Below are positions 48,975 to 59,149 of a stretch of 64,000 nucleotides of DNA, in pieces (position 1 is the first letter of the stretch; each line of letters starts with the position of its first letter). The notes below the pieces were generated by a model, which had not been told where the DNA came from, searched no databases, and worked only from the letters and a program-made list of their open reading frames with translations. Both the position numbers and the translations under genes were made by a program. The DNA comes from Hirsutella rhossiliensis. Taxonomy: Eukaryota > Ascomycota > Sordariomycetes > Hypocreales > Ophiocordycipitaceae. The stretch spans positions 9,734,001-9,798,000 of the forward strand of contig NW_025408667.1 in assembly GCF_020360975.1 (NCBI RefSeq). Reading direction: 5' to 3'.

Positions 48975-49317
48975 TTAGGTGGTAGTGGCGTTGAAGGCCT
49001 GAGGGGCCACAAACGCCACGGCAACCACAGCCCCGGTCCAGACCGCAATAAGGATCAACATTGTCACAAGGACAATAGCGGCACAAAATGTTCCAATTTC
49101 GATTTGGAATATAGTGTGACGCGTTGCACCGACGGCCCCCCCCCCGGGGGTTGCCACGGCCGCGTTCTCGCCGTTGAGCGAGCTGAGGGTCCATAGTTAG
49201 CTTAAACGTAGCACTCTAAAGACCGACAAGCGTTGCAACATGCCTTGACTCCTCGGGTTCGAGGGCCGCTTGCGTCCAGGACGGCGGCTGGGGCGGCGGC
49301 GGCGGGAGCGGAGGCAT
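48975..49317 (-). CDS. Small single-pass membrane protein, two exons (93 aa), unknown function
   Basis: Exon 49317-49244 encodes a Pro-rich N-terminus (MPPLPPPPPQPPSW). A 61-nt intron with a GC donor (GCATGT, 49243) and CTCAG acceptor (49183) follows, with GCTAAC branch site. Exon 49182-48975 gives SSLNGENAAVATPGGG, then a strongly hydrophobic segment at about residues 57-85 (FCAAIVLVTMLILIAVW) and a short Asn/Thr tail before TAA. A damaged second copy sits at 34202-34482 (plus). The upstream frame (about 49555-49470) is also open, ends at a GTAAGT donor (49469) and could splice in phase to 49287, so the gene may be longer than this conservative model. No family recognised; the hydrophobic segment supports a membrane location. 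Confidence 0.5.
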
Positions 49318-49555
49318 TATAAACGAGAATTTTATCACAACAAAAGTTCTATTTTAATTAGCTTGATGGAGTAGCTGGACGACGGGCTATATGGATGGGA
49401 CGGGCTGTATGGATGAGAGGCTGGATTGACGGGCTGGATGGATGAGACGGGCTGGATGACTTGACTTACCGGTCCATCTTCGCTGTCAATAGAGCTTGAC
49501 GGAGAAAGAAAACAAGAACAGGACGGCTGCGTCCATCGCAGGATATTATCATCCT
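49050..49555 (-). repeat. Dispersed duplicated block, copy 2 (inverted relative to 33963-34490)
   Basis: The reverse complement of this stretch matches 33963-34490, with a few substitutions and an extra CATCCATCCAGCCCGT unit. It retains the start codon of the small membrane-protein frame that copy 1 has lost. Homology stops at the CTGCGAGGA word near 49550, so the intron seen at 33910-33959 is not part of it. Confidence 0.8.
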
Positions 49556-50640
49556 CGCAGGGTCTCTTGCCGTGTCGTTAATCCCCTACTCGCTTCTGGC
49601 TGTCGCTGGAGGCAGGTGTCGCTCCGGGTCTTGGCCAAGCGTCTACTCCGTACTTGCGTATAAGTCACGCCTGACAGTCGTGCTCGGTTGGCGCCCAGCG
49701 CAGAAGCACCCACGCTTCGCTAAGGGTTCTCAATCGGGCAAGCGAAGTGACGAGGGAAGAGCTGGAAGCAACGGGCGGCCAAGGAGCAATGGTACGCAAA
49801 GCGCTTGCCAGCTTGCCCATCGGTGCAGGGAGGACTGGACAGAGAGGCATCCGCGAGTCATTCCAAGGTGCCGATGAAGATCATGGTTGATTGGCACGCG
49901 GCTCAATGTCACAGCGGTGCATAGGAAGTTGCCAATGTCGTCGAGGCCATGAGGTGGAGGACTTGGTCCAAGCCGGCAGCCAGGACAGCCTTGGAAGTTC
50001 ACAGCAAGATCAAGGTCCACCAAGAGTGAGGCGGCAGACTACTTTGCATGTGCACGTTGGAAGGCTGCGACGAAAGTTGGTCAAGACGATTCAATGTTGC
50101 GCCAGACGCGATGTGCCTTCTTCATAACAAAACTCCTCAACTCCTCTGTACGTCATCCATGCCCACGCCGCCGCCCTCACCATTCCGCTTCCTCGCCGAA
50201 GCGCAGATCACGAGGCCGTCAGCACTTCCACAGCAATGGAGGGGGGGTTGCAGAATTTGGGCTTTTCTCCCATTTCCTCTTCTTATTCTTCTTTAGCCAC
50301 AGCCGGTAGGTTTGCCCTAGGGGGGAACTTGCTTCCGCCACCACAGGCAGCCAGCATCCATAGCAAGGCATCATGGAGGCTGGAGCGAAGCTTCCCTCCC
50401 ATGCGTGGAATTTACTTTGGAAGACAGCTAATATAAGGAGAGCGCCAGCTCTTTCCACTCATTCCTTTATTTCTTCCCACAACCCTACTCACAATTGCCG
50501 TTCCTCACCCTCCAACATCACAACCACCACCTGCGCACTCTCACAGTCCAAGGCATTCATCGCTGGCCAAAAAATAACACAGCATCTTTTATACTCGAGC
50601 GAAAAGCGTGGCATCCAAGTTTGCACCGCACGCATCGCAA
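49556..50640. other. Intergenic, no supported gene
   Basis: Short frames only. A C/A-rich leader-like stretch (TTTCCACTCATTCC..ACAACC) lies at about 50450-50530 upstream of the next ORF and may be its 5' UTR. Confidence 0.45.
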
Positions 50641-51294
50641 ATGCAGCTCTCGCCGAAAAACACAAGGCCCCCGAACGAACGCCCGCCGCCGTACTGCGCA
50701 CGCGATGGCCCGCCCCAGGAACAACGCGAGGCCGGCAGCGCCAAGGCGGACGCAGACGACTCCCCTTGGCCGCCCAAAGACATCGATTTGTCAATCATGT
50801 TCCTCCCGGATCCGATGGACCCATGGCTGAATAACGCGGCCTGGGAAGCCGATGTGGATGTTGTGGCCAAGGACGTGCCACGCCTGATGAGGGAGGGCTT
50901 CCACTGGAACGAGGCAAATATCCAGAGGGAGAAGGGACATATGGTTCTTAGAGGTTTGCCACCCATCCCGAGAAGTAGAGGTTGGAGCTACGCCCGCGTC
51001 TTTTACCTCACCGATAAACCGCGAGATGGAGGAGACGCGCAGTGGACTGCGACTCTGACGGTTTTCGCCCGCAAACTCTCTGTGCTATCCAACTTCAAAC
51101 CGAGGCAGATCTCTCTCGGCAATGTTCACAGTGCTTGGGCCTGGAATCGTGACAAGAAGCTCACATACTCTTATTATGCTATCCGCCCCGGCGATAGCTT
51201 CAACACCATTTATGATGATCGGCCGCTGGAGGGATGGTGGCCATGGCCAAAGAAGAGGCAGAGCCCGCTGCAGGGATGCTGTCCATGGCTGTAG
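50641..51294 (+). CDS. Hypothetical protein (217 aa)
   Basis: ATG at 50641 (CGCAAATGCAG) to TAG at 51292-51294; the frame is open slightly upstream but lacks an ATG there. The N-terminus is Pro/Arg/Glu-rich and disordered. Residues about 50-190 look folded (MFLPDPMDPWLNNAAWEAD, WNRDKKLTYSYYAIRPGDSF), with no signal peptide or membrane segment. I recognise no family. At its 3' end the DNA contains a roughly 70-bp unit (GGAGGGATGGTGGCCA...) that recurs just after the stop and is open in a different frame (GMVAMAKEEAEPAAG..), so a frameshift or alternative splice near 51225 could give another C-terminus. Confidence 0.45.
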   Translation: MQLSPKNTRPPNERPPPYCARDGPPQEQREAGSAKADADDSPWPPKDIDLSIMFLPDPMDPWLNNAAWEADVDVVAKDVPRLMREGFHWNEANIQREKGHMVLRGLPPIPRSRGWSYARVFYLTDKPRDGGDAQWTATLTVFARKLSVLSNFKPRQISLGNVHSAWAWNRDKKLTYSYYAIRPGDSFNTIYDDRPLEGWWPWPKKRQSPLQGCCPWL

Positions 51295-51993
51295 AATGGG
51301 CGGAGCTTGTTGGAGGGATGGTGGCCACGGTTAACGAAGAGCCAGGGTTGGAGGGCAGTGCCAGATGAAGTCGAGCTATAGTCAGTCAATGCATCACTTT
51401 CCTTCCAGTCTCTTGTTTGTTGTGCATTTTACTCCGTGCTATGCCACTCGTGAAGAGATGTGGTGGTAATAAAGAGGGGTAAATCAAATGGGGTTGGGCC
51501 GACCGGGGAGGCTGGCGGAAGGGCACATTTCTGCATGGCAAGGCACCACAGAACCGGCCGGCCGGCAGGCCCGAGCACCGTCCGATTCACCGCTCGGCAT
51601 CGGGCCGGGAAAAAAGAGGGGCCGCCGGGACGCCCAACTAGGCAGAGTGGAGTATTCGCACCCAGTCCTCTACGGCAGCACCTCTGCTTCCGAGTCGAGA
51701 TGGGCCGTAGATTTGAATCACGAATGGTCCGATTTTCGTGCCTGATCATCAGAGTGTCCCCGTGCGCGCCTGTTCCTCTCCCCCTTCCTCTTCCCCACTC
51801 CCCAGGCGCGGAGAGCATCAAGCGCAAGACCTTGACCCTCATCTAATTAGTACGCCGCCAAGTAGAAGAGCCAATCAGCGAGGGACGGCGACGTTTCTTG
51901 GCCCTAACTTGGCGGGGTAAACTGCCCGCCATCGCCGCGCCTCATGAGCCTTTTCCTCGCATCACCATTGTCACATTCTTGGCCTTGTCCAAC
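51295..51993. other. Intergenic upstream of the F-box gene
   Basis: No supported gene. The frames here read as translations of GC-rich non-coding DNA. A CCAATCA box lies near 51870, about 120 bp before the next ATG. Confidence 0.45.
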
Positions 51994-53398
51994 ATGGCAC
52001 TGCCAGCCTGCGTCCAAGCGGCGCTCAGCATCCCCGAGGTGCTCATCCACATCCTCGAGTACGTCGACGACGAAGACCCGGAGTCGCTGCCGTCCGCGAT
52101 TCGTGTCAACAAGCACTGGTTCATCTGCGGCACCGACGTTCTCTGGCGCGATGGCACCTGCGAGGCCCTGGCCAACGTGCCGCAGCATCGCCGCCAGATG
52201 TATGCCTCCAAGTTCATCTCGCTCCAGTTTTCGGGCGACGACGAGGCTGCGTACCACGCCATCTTCCAGCACCTCGAGTTCCCCCGCCTCAAGTACGTCT
52301 CTCTCGACGCCTATCGTCCGGGAGGCGGCTCCTATCCCCTCCGCCAGTACCTGCAGCCCCCCTTGGAGAATTTATTCTTCTTCGGCGGGGAGCTCGACGA
52401 TGACTTGCTCCAGCACTTGCAGACGCACTGTCGGCGCCTCAAGAGAATCATCCTAGATTCGCCGGGCGTCGGGGTCACGGCCGAGTCCTTTTTCAACTTC
52501 ATCGTCGGCTGCAGGTTTCTTGAGCATGTTAAGCTCGACCACCTGCTTACCGACGAGCTCATGCTGCATCTTGCCGGGCGATCCGGCCTCTTAACTTTGA
52601 GCACCCGAAAAATCTTCTCGATACAGCTCCTACAGCAAATCTTGACCCTAGCTCCTAGACCATTTAGAGCACTCAACATCTTTCACGCCGCCGCCCCCTC
52701 TGCAGCCGTGCCCTTGGTCGTCGGCTTAGCCGGTAACCTTACCAATCTTCACCTGTACATTCAAGACGCTGACTCTGACGTCCTTGGTCTTGTTTCTTCC
52801 TTGACCAACCTCCACTTCCTGTCTCTGTCTTTCGTCATGCCCACCAAACTTTCAAAACAAGGCCTCATGTCTCTAAAGGACCTCACCAGGCTCCGCACAC
52901 TTGACATAGGCCCAGGCGAAAGCGAAAATGCGTCAGAACTAACAGCCTTTGAATCAGGCTTTACAGATACAGACTTTTTTGACATGGTTTCTCAGTTTCA
53001 ACTTCTGTTCAGAATCCGCTTCATGGTGCAGTGCGACTTGTGTGTCGCTGTATTGTTGGAACTCGCACGATGCTGCCCCTTCCTCGAGGAGTGCGCCCTG
53101 CCTCAAGCTATGGACATGGAGGTATTACACTTTTTAGTCGGTCAAGGCCCCATTCTGTTGAGGTTGCAGTCGCTGGAATTAGGTGCTCTTCGATCTGTGG
53201 AACGTGCAGATAATGATGAGGGGTGAGACTCGAACAACAACCCCCCTCTCACTTACAACACTGACTCGTCGCAGGCAAATGCCTTCCGAGAATCTCACCG
53301 CTCTCATAAAATGCTGGTTCCCGAAGCTGCAAGAGTTGCACATCAGCGGCGACGACGAATTCTCCAAGGTCGTTGTTGACGCATTTTCAAACGAGTAG
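51994..53398 (+). CDS. F-box protein with degenerate leucine-rich region, two exons (450 aa)
   Basis: Exons 51994-53222 and 53275-53398, separated by a 52-nt intron (GTGAGA...GCAG, CTGAC branch site). The first ATG (CAACATGGCAC) is chosen; the frame is open upstream without ATG. Residues about 8-55 (LSIPEVLIHILEYVDDEDPESLPSAIRVNKHWFICGTDVLWRD) have the F-box pattern for Skp1 binding. The rest shows irregular leucine-rich repeats (LTNLHLYIQ, LTNLHFLSLSF, LTRLRTLDIG). Such proteins are substrate receptors of SCF ubiquitin ligases. The short second exon ends the leucine-rich region (WFPKLQELHISG). Its substrate cannot be inferred; fungal F-box genes of this kind expand and decay rapidly. Confidence 0.75.
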
Positions 53399-53999
53399 AG
53401 TCCCTAAAGCAGGTGTGGCAACTGGCAGCTTAGGGCGGACAAAGAGCCGTTCAAGCTGCCGCTGTGCTGGAGGGTTGGTAAAGACCGTGTTTAACCAGCA
53501 CCCAGCCTACACTATCCCAGATATCAAAGGTAGGCTAGTGTGACTGAGTTAAGGTGTAGCGCGGATACCATAAAGTTATATGCGTATATATGCCGCGTCT
53601 ACGTATAACGACCGACCTAAGAATATAAGTTAACTTCAAGTTATTTGCAAAGCTCTTTTAACTATAAGCCGACCTTACCGATGCCAATTCCCCCATCCGA
53701 GCTCCAACCAGGAGGGAGTATTGAGGTGAGCTTGATGGCTTTCAATTAGGTGACAAGACGCACTAGTCGGATGAACATGGTCACGTTCCAAACTGTTGAA
53801 TACTCTCAAGGCTTTCAGGGTTTCCGCTTGGTATCATGAACAGGCTCGAATGGGGTGCTTCCGTTCAAAACTGATGAGGGCAGGCCGTTTCCCGCGAGAA
53901 AGTCGCGAACCGGGCTCAGCAAGCCAATATCCTTATCTGCGAATAAGGTTACTAGGTATTAGGATAACACTTCTCACTTGCAATGCCGAGATAACCTAC
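53399..53999. other. Intergenic, partly AT-rich
   Basis: From about 53560 to 53690 the sequence is AT-rich with TATA/TTAA words and few CA/TG, a small RIP-like patch. No gene is seen. Confidence 0.5.
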
Positions 54000-55740
54000 C
54001 TTCAGGCTCGATGATCGATAGACATACCGGGAAGAACTCTTGCCTTTGCGTGACTTGGGAGTAGAATGGGCATTGGCCGACTAAAGACGACGGTTAGGAG
54101 GGGAAAGCATGGTTGTCCAAAATGACGGGCACCAGTACCTGGGAAAATAATGCTGGGCACACCAGCAAAGGACGCGTGAAAGTTTGAGTCGAAGCCGTAT
54201 AAATCTCTGTCTTGTGGAGCTCTGGACTCACGTTAGAGGCGGGATACAAAGAGCAGGTTGGGAGACGATTGACGATCCGTCGGACGTACGAGAGGTACTC
54301 ATTCCGGTAATCCAGCTTATAGCGTGTGATGATCATGATGGTGCTTTGATCGTTGAGAATATGCTGGAAGAGCCACTCGTTGTGCATGGTCACTTCATTC
54401 GACGCCTCGTGTTTGCGAGAACTTGTCATTGCCTGCCCCCTGTTCCTAGATTTGCACCATTTTTAGGCATCTGAAAAGGAAGGTGCGTTAAGAGAATGTC
54501 GCGACTTACCACAGCCATTGAGTAACTTTGCAAACGTAGGGTGCTGAGTCGAACTTCTCTCGATACACTTTCGAAAGTCGGGCGAGTGGCTCCAGAACTC
54601 GCTACAGATAATATCCATAAAAGTCTGCAGTGTCTTGTATAAGTTAACCGCATAAAGAGGCTAGAGTCGGGGTGGCGGTCAGACTTTACCTGGGCAAAGG
54701 CCTTGGAAACCCTTCTGGGGCATGAGGGGACTACGTAGCATTCCAGGGATCCCCAATGGACAGGTCGTGTACCTCTGTCCCAAGCCATGCTGTCAGGGAG
54801 GCCACCCACCCGTCGGCTATCCTCTGAACCCGAGCATGATCGGAGCAGTAATCTTTCGGAAATAGGATACGCGTTGGGTGTGGGCGCTGTGACTCGCTCA
54901 ACCTCCATCAACAGCCATGATGATACCACACACACTTTCTGTAGGGTCAACGGGGGCAGCGAGCCATTGACGACCGAATTCTAGCCTGGTCCGGCTGCTA
55001 CGCCCAAGAAAGCCCAGGTGTGGAAGATCTCGTGCTCTGTCAGTAACGCTTGCTGTATTGAAAGTGAGGGCATAGACGTGCGGGCAAGGACGCATCGTGT
55101 CTGGAGCCGGGAAGCCATTGTGCGACGGGCGAAATCCGTAGATGCCGTGTGCAACCGCCAGGTCTCGGATGCTTCCACCGACTATAAGGATCAGAGCGTC
55201 AGCGCCGACCAAAGCAATGAACGTGTAGATAACTTACCATCGGTTCCCAGCGTGATATCGAGCGAAGAGTAGGTAGCCAAGCCTGCCGTAGAGCCTGTGA
55301 TGCTTTCTATCGAGGCTAAGTACCCATCCTCGCGAGCATTAAACGGGTAGAAATGATTGGACTAGTCCCCGATGACTTCTTGGTTGCCTCTAAACTCGAC
55401 TGTCTTCGTCTTACCTAGACCTGTGGCCCTTTTTCTATGACCAGTTTGACTATAGGAGACGAGGTTTCCGAAGCGTCGTGTAGTCTACGATATGCACGGT
55501 TTTTATAGCCCGTGTGAACCTCTTTGAAATGAAATAGGTCCTTGATTGCAATTCTCATGCCGGCCAACGGAGAGCGCTGCGACATTATATAGTAGAGTCA
55601 AGACGGGACTATAACGCAAAAGGAAGAAGTCGCATAGGCCGCGGCATTTGAGAGTTTCGTACCTACATACTGACCGTGAAAAGAATGGCCATAAACGATA
55701 GAATGGGGCCGCAGCCAGCTTACGTTTAAGGGTCATCTTA
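54000..55740 (-). pseudogene. Amidase-signature enzyme, RIP-damaged pseudogene
   Basis: Read on the minus strand, the fragments follow amidase order: [13 protein letters not shown] near 55575-55540, GKTKTVEFRGNQEVIGD near 55415-55365, [30 protein letters not shown], then after a clean intron (55237-55182) [21 protein letters not shown], which contains the amidase DxGGS nucleophile region. C-terminal pieces appear in changing frames (EKFDSAPYVCKVTQWLW near 54510, LDYRNEY near 54300, RQEFFPVCLSII near 54040). Stops interrupt it at about 55600 (TGA, expected Arg), 55417 (TAG) and 55364 (TAG, expected Trp), changes of the C-to-T or G-to-A kind made by RIP, plus frameshifts after the intron. The intact ancestor would have hydrolysed an amide; substrate unknown. 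Confidence 0.75.
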
Positions 55741-56379
55741 AGAAGGAACCATGCTAAGGACGAAAACTTCTTATTTATCGGGAAATATCCTTAAAGCCAA
55801 ATAAAGGCCATAGGTCGAGAAGAAATACGGCCCGAGCGGGATCTGCTATAAGGTAGGGATCACGAAAACCTAATGGCAACCCTAAGACGAGAGTAAGTCT
55901 ATAATAGCGTCACTGAGCGACGAATTTTCCGAAACGACGAGGATATTTGCACAGAAAGGTGTCACAAAAACCATATCGTTCTACGAGTAGCGAATGTGTG
56001 CTTCTAAAGTTTTCCGGCGGTAGGCGGTTCTATTGGCTTCTAGGCATAAAAGCAGGTGATGGTGTGTGTTAAGCCGAGTCGCCGAATCTGGAATCGCCTC
56101 ATGTGCCGCAAATTCCGCAAATGATAATTCCTGGGGAAAAAAGCGATGAAAAAGTGTATTGAAAGAATTGTTCGTCATTGACTGGCTCCAACATCTTGCC
56201 TTCGCAAGACAACGCTGGAACAAAAGGAGATCCTGCAAGAGCGCGCCGACTGATCAATCTTGTCTAGTCAAGTCACTTAATGCATAGTAGGCTACTTTAA
56301 GGGAGCTCTGTGCTTGTCGAGCTGGAAATAGATGTTGTCTACTCCTGGAGTTCGGAGACAAGGTATGCAGCAGCAGGAA
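55741..56379. other. Intergenic, no supported gene
   Basis: Moderately AT-rich, with no open frame of note except an unsupported 85-codon minus frame (55981-56238). Confidence 0.5.
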
Positions 56380-56721
56380 TCAAGTCCGGGCTCGTGCTCT
56401 TAGGGCTCTTAAAGGAAAGTTAGTGTCGAGAATCTCTTTGTTGATTGAATGAATCAGAATGGGAATATCAGGCTGAAGCCTACTTATTCGCGCTTTCATC
56501 GAGTTGATCACGTCTTCAGTGGCGCGAACCGCAACAGCATCAGCTGGCAAGTCTCTCTTGCTGACACTCGGGGCATCCTTGTAGCTTTCGACGGCAATCA
56601 AGAAGTACGCGACGCCCATGGCGTTGTCAGCTGACACCGACTCGCTCTGCTGGGTTGAAGCAGTTGGGGCGGCGGTAGAAAGACTACTGGAGAGGGCGAC
56701 GAAAAAGATGGATGACTTCAT
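56380..56721 (-). CDS. Small secreted protein (113 aa)
   Basis: The ATG at 56721 is chosen (AAAATGAAG context) because it opens a classic signal peptide, MKSSIFFVALSSSLSTAAP, with probable cleavage near residue 18-20; an upstream in-frame ATG would bury it. The mature part has no cysteine, contains a KR site at about residue 55 (SKRDLP) that could be cleaved by a Kex2-like protease, and an amphipathic second half (EDVINSMKARISRL). The C-terminus is Arg-rich. No family recognised. It lies about 200-600 bp from the RIP-saturated block, a typical setting for fast-evolving secreted proteins of fungi, but effector function is only a guess. Confidence 0.55.
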   Translation of the reverse strand: MKSSIFFVALSSSLSTAAPTASTQQSESVSADNAMGVAYFLIAVESYKDAPSVSKRDLPADAVAVRATEDVINSMKARISRLQPDIPILIHSINKEILDTNFPLRALRARART

Positions 56722-57293
56722 TTTGATGTTTGATATTTGCTTGCCGTGTGGCGTTGGGTAATTATTGCGAGGCAATTTAAAGATTTGAAGGCTTGAGTGA
56801 CCGTAAAACCTGGCAACTAAGAGGCAGGCCTTGGGAACGGATGCAATATGCCCCATTTTGACGGTGAGGCGTTGCTGTAACTCGTAGCCGGATAGCTTTC
56901 ACGTAATGTTATTTTGGTCTCGAGGTGACGACAGCATCCCGCTACACGTTGGTTCTGCTGCTAAGAAGACTTTACCTATAGGATAGCAGGCTTTTTTGCT
57001 TAATGCCTTAGTAAGCTAGTCTATAGTTATAAGGACCTTCCTACTTAGGGGGGTTCGGCCGGATTGTTTACTTAGGCCTAACGCGGATCCTACTAACGAA
57101 TATAATATTAAGGCTAACGTATAGTAGAAAAGGTCCTATTTTATAAGGCGAATTAAAGCTTATAAGGGCTTATAAGTTATAGGTAATATAAAGTAGATAC
57201 TAAAGATAATATATAGCTTAAGCCGTTCTTTTAGTTCTTTTATCTTTAGACTATACCCTTACTAATATAGTTAGTTAGATTAAGTCTTTACTA
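56722..57293. other. Boundary between normal and RIP-saturated DNA
   Basis: Up to about 56950 the base composition is normal and holds the upstream region of the secreted-protein gene. From about 56980 TA-rich, CA/TG-depleted sequence begins. No gene. Confidence 0.55.
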
Positions 57294-57347
57294 AGTCAGC
57301 CCACCTAAAGTCCGGCACACCCTAACACCGGCACTCTCTACAATACT
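57294..57347 (+). repeat. Fot1/pogo terminal inverted repeat, left
   Basis: Pairs with 59094-59147. This copy keeps more CpA sites (GGCACACC, ACACCGGC), where the right copy has TpA. Confidence 0.88.
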
Positions 57348-57479
57348 AAGGCAGGCACATTCTAACAGTAATTAAAGCCGCATTTTAACGTTACGATAGT
57401 TAATTATAGTGTTTTCTAGCTATTTAAGCTGCCAGCTACTACATAGAGCTTTAAAATCTACGTCTTGATTGGCTGCGGC

Positions 57480-58900
57480 AATAGCAGCCGGCTCGAGGAT
57501 GCGCTCGAGCCGCTGCCTCGTCTTAATAACTTAATCAATCCGTACGAACCGGCTATTAGGATCCTATAGAACCTTTTTCTATTTTCGAGGCCGTAGACGA
57601 TGCAATTAATGCTTAAGCTATTATATTCGAAGCTAGGCAGCTTTAAGCTGCTAATTTTAATTATTAAGGGCGCGGCTAACTTTACTAAAGAGTAGTCGGA
57701 TTATACGGTTAACTTAACCGCGATTTTCTAGCCCTATAACGAGGCGGCGAACTTCTTATAATCGTTTAGGCGTTTTAAGGGCATTTTTATTAGCTAAGGA
57801 GCTAATATTCTTCCTTTTTAATAGCGTTAACGGCGTTAACGGCTATAGTAAGACGAAGCGGCTTAATAAGGGCTTTACTATATTAATTAGCTATAAACTA
57901 AACCCGCGCTAACCTCCCTTAATATTCTTTTCGGTTAGGCTAGCCTGCCGGGCTTTATAGTAGATACGAAGGAAGGTAGCCTTGCTAATTAGCGCTATAT
58001 TATCGAAAGATACGATTTTCTCGAGTTAACGTTAGTATACGGCTTTAATAGGCGAGAAAACCGAGATATCGAGTAGTTAAAGGATATATAAGGAGTATAA
58101 TAGTAGGAAAAGGAGATATATACTATTCTAGAAGTATTTATATATAAAATTATTAGTCTAATAACTCCTATAGCCGTTAATAATAAGAAAAGTATTGCCT
58201 TACTTATAGTGCTATATTTAAGGGATAAAAACCTACTTTAGCTACTAAATAGCGATAGTATTACTTATCTAGCCCTTTAAGGAGGCAATAAAGTCCTAAT
58301 CTTATAGAAAATTAAATTCGTTAGGGAACTATTAGTATTAAAGGTCTTAACCCTTAAAAATCATAAGGGGAGTTAAGGCCTAGCCTATAGTAGAGATGCA
58401 TTTAACTATTATAGTCTAATAACGCGATCCTAGCCGCTTTTTAAGAGTCTCTTACTTCTCTAAGCTCCTTAGTACTAGACTATTAGAGCCGAGGCCCTTA
58501 AGGATGCCCGTTTCGTCTATATTAAAGCGGGACTCCGGTAGGATTGCCTATATAGCCGGCAGCTTAAGCAATTAAAACTATTCCTCGATACGGGCTATAG
58601 AGGCGCCGTTAACGCGAGTAGAATCGAGAGATCTACCTTTAATAGTACTAATCTCTAGGTTCCGGGCTAAAAAGCCCGAAATCTACTACTTCCTAAGCGG
58701 ACGGGTATCGCCGCCGGCCTTAACGATACGGCCGGTAAATTCCTTAACCTAATAATGCGTTAAAGGTAGCCTAAGGGCGGCCTAGGCAAGAACCTAGTCG
58801 GTACGGTGTTTTTCCTGCTCTCGGCTAAGCCTCTAATATGCCTCTTTTACCTCCTTAATAAGCAGAGCCCCTTTAAGACGTATATAGAGGGTCCCTCTTA
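57480..58900 (-). pseudogene. pogo-type DDE transposase remnant
   Basis: On the minus strand, stop-broken fragments follow pogo transposase order: an HTH-like stretch near 58750, SLDSTRVNGASIARIEEYF near 58610, IDETGILKGLGSNSLVL near 58500 (first catalytic aspartate region), then YYYTPYISFNYSISRFSRLLKPY near 58080 (position of the usual HTSHVLQPLD block) and a C-terminal part near 57900. Dozens of TAA/TAG codons make it non-coding. Confidence 0.75.
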
Positions 58901-59093
58901 GAATACCCTACTTTCGACTAGTATAAAGCTAAGGCATCCTGTTTTTAATAGCTTCGAGTGCTTCTTAGAGCTGGTTTTTAGTATACTTAGAAAGCTAAGG
59001 CATCGCTAATATAAATAGTATTTATTTTATAATTATAGGGTAAGAGATATACGAGAAAACGCGGTTATAATATAATATATTTAACAACGCGAT

Positions 59094-59147
59094 AGTATTA
59101 TAGAGAGTGCTAGTATTAGGGTATACCGGACTTTAGGTAGGCTGACT
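59094..59147 (-). repeat. Fot1/pogo terminal inverted repeat, right
   Basis: Inverse partner of 57294-57347, more heavily converted to TpA. Confidence 0.88.
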
Positions 59148-59149
59148 TA

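Larger units (their letters stand above)
57294..59147 (-). mobile_element. Fot1/pogo-type Tc1-mariner transposon, 1854 bp, RIP-inactivated
   Basis: Inverted repeats of about 54 bp begin AGTCAGCC(C/T)ACCTAAAGTCC at both ends (57294-57347 and 59094-59147). They are flanked by the TA dinucleotide expected as target duplication (57292-57293, 59148-59149). The differences between the two TIRs are nearly all CA-to-TA type transitions. Size (1.85 kb), TIR length and TA target fit fungal Fot1/pogo elements. Confidence 0.88.

Noticed and set aside
54426..55212. First reading of minus frames here as a FAD monooxygenase (VGGSI motif)
   Set aside because: After splicing out 55237-55182 the string becomes GTD-GGSIR within the amidase signature, and upstream and downstream blocks match amidase order.
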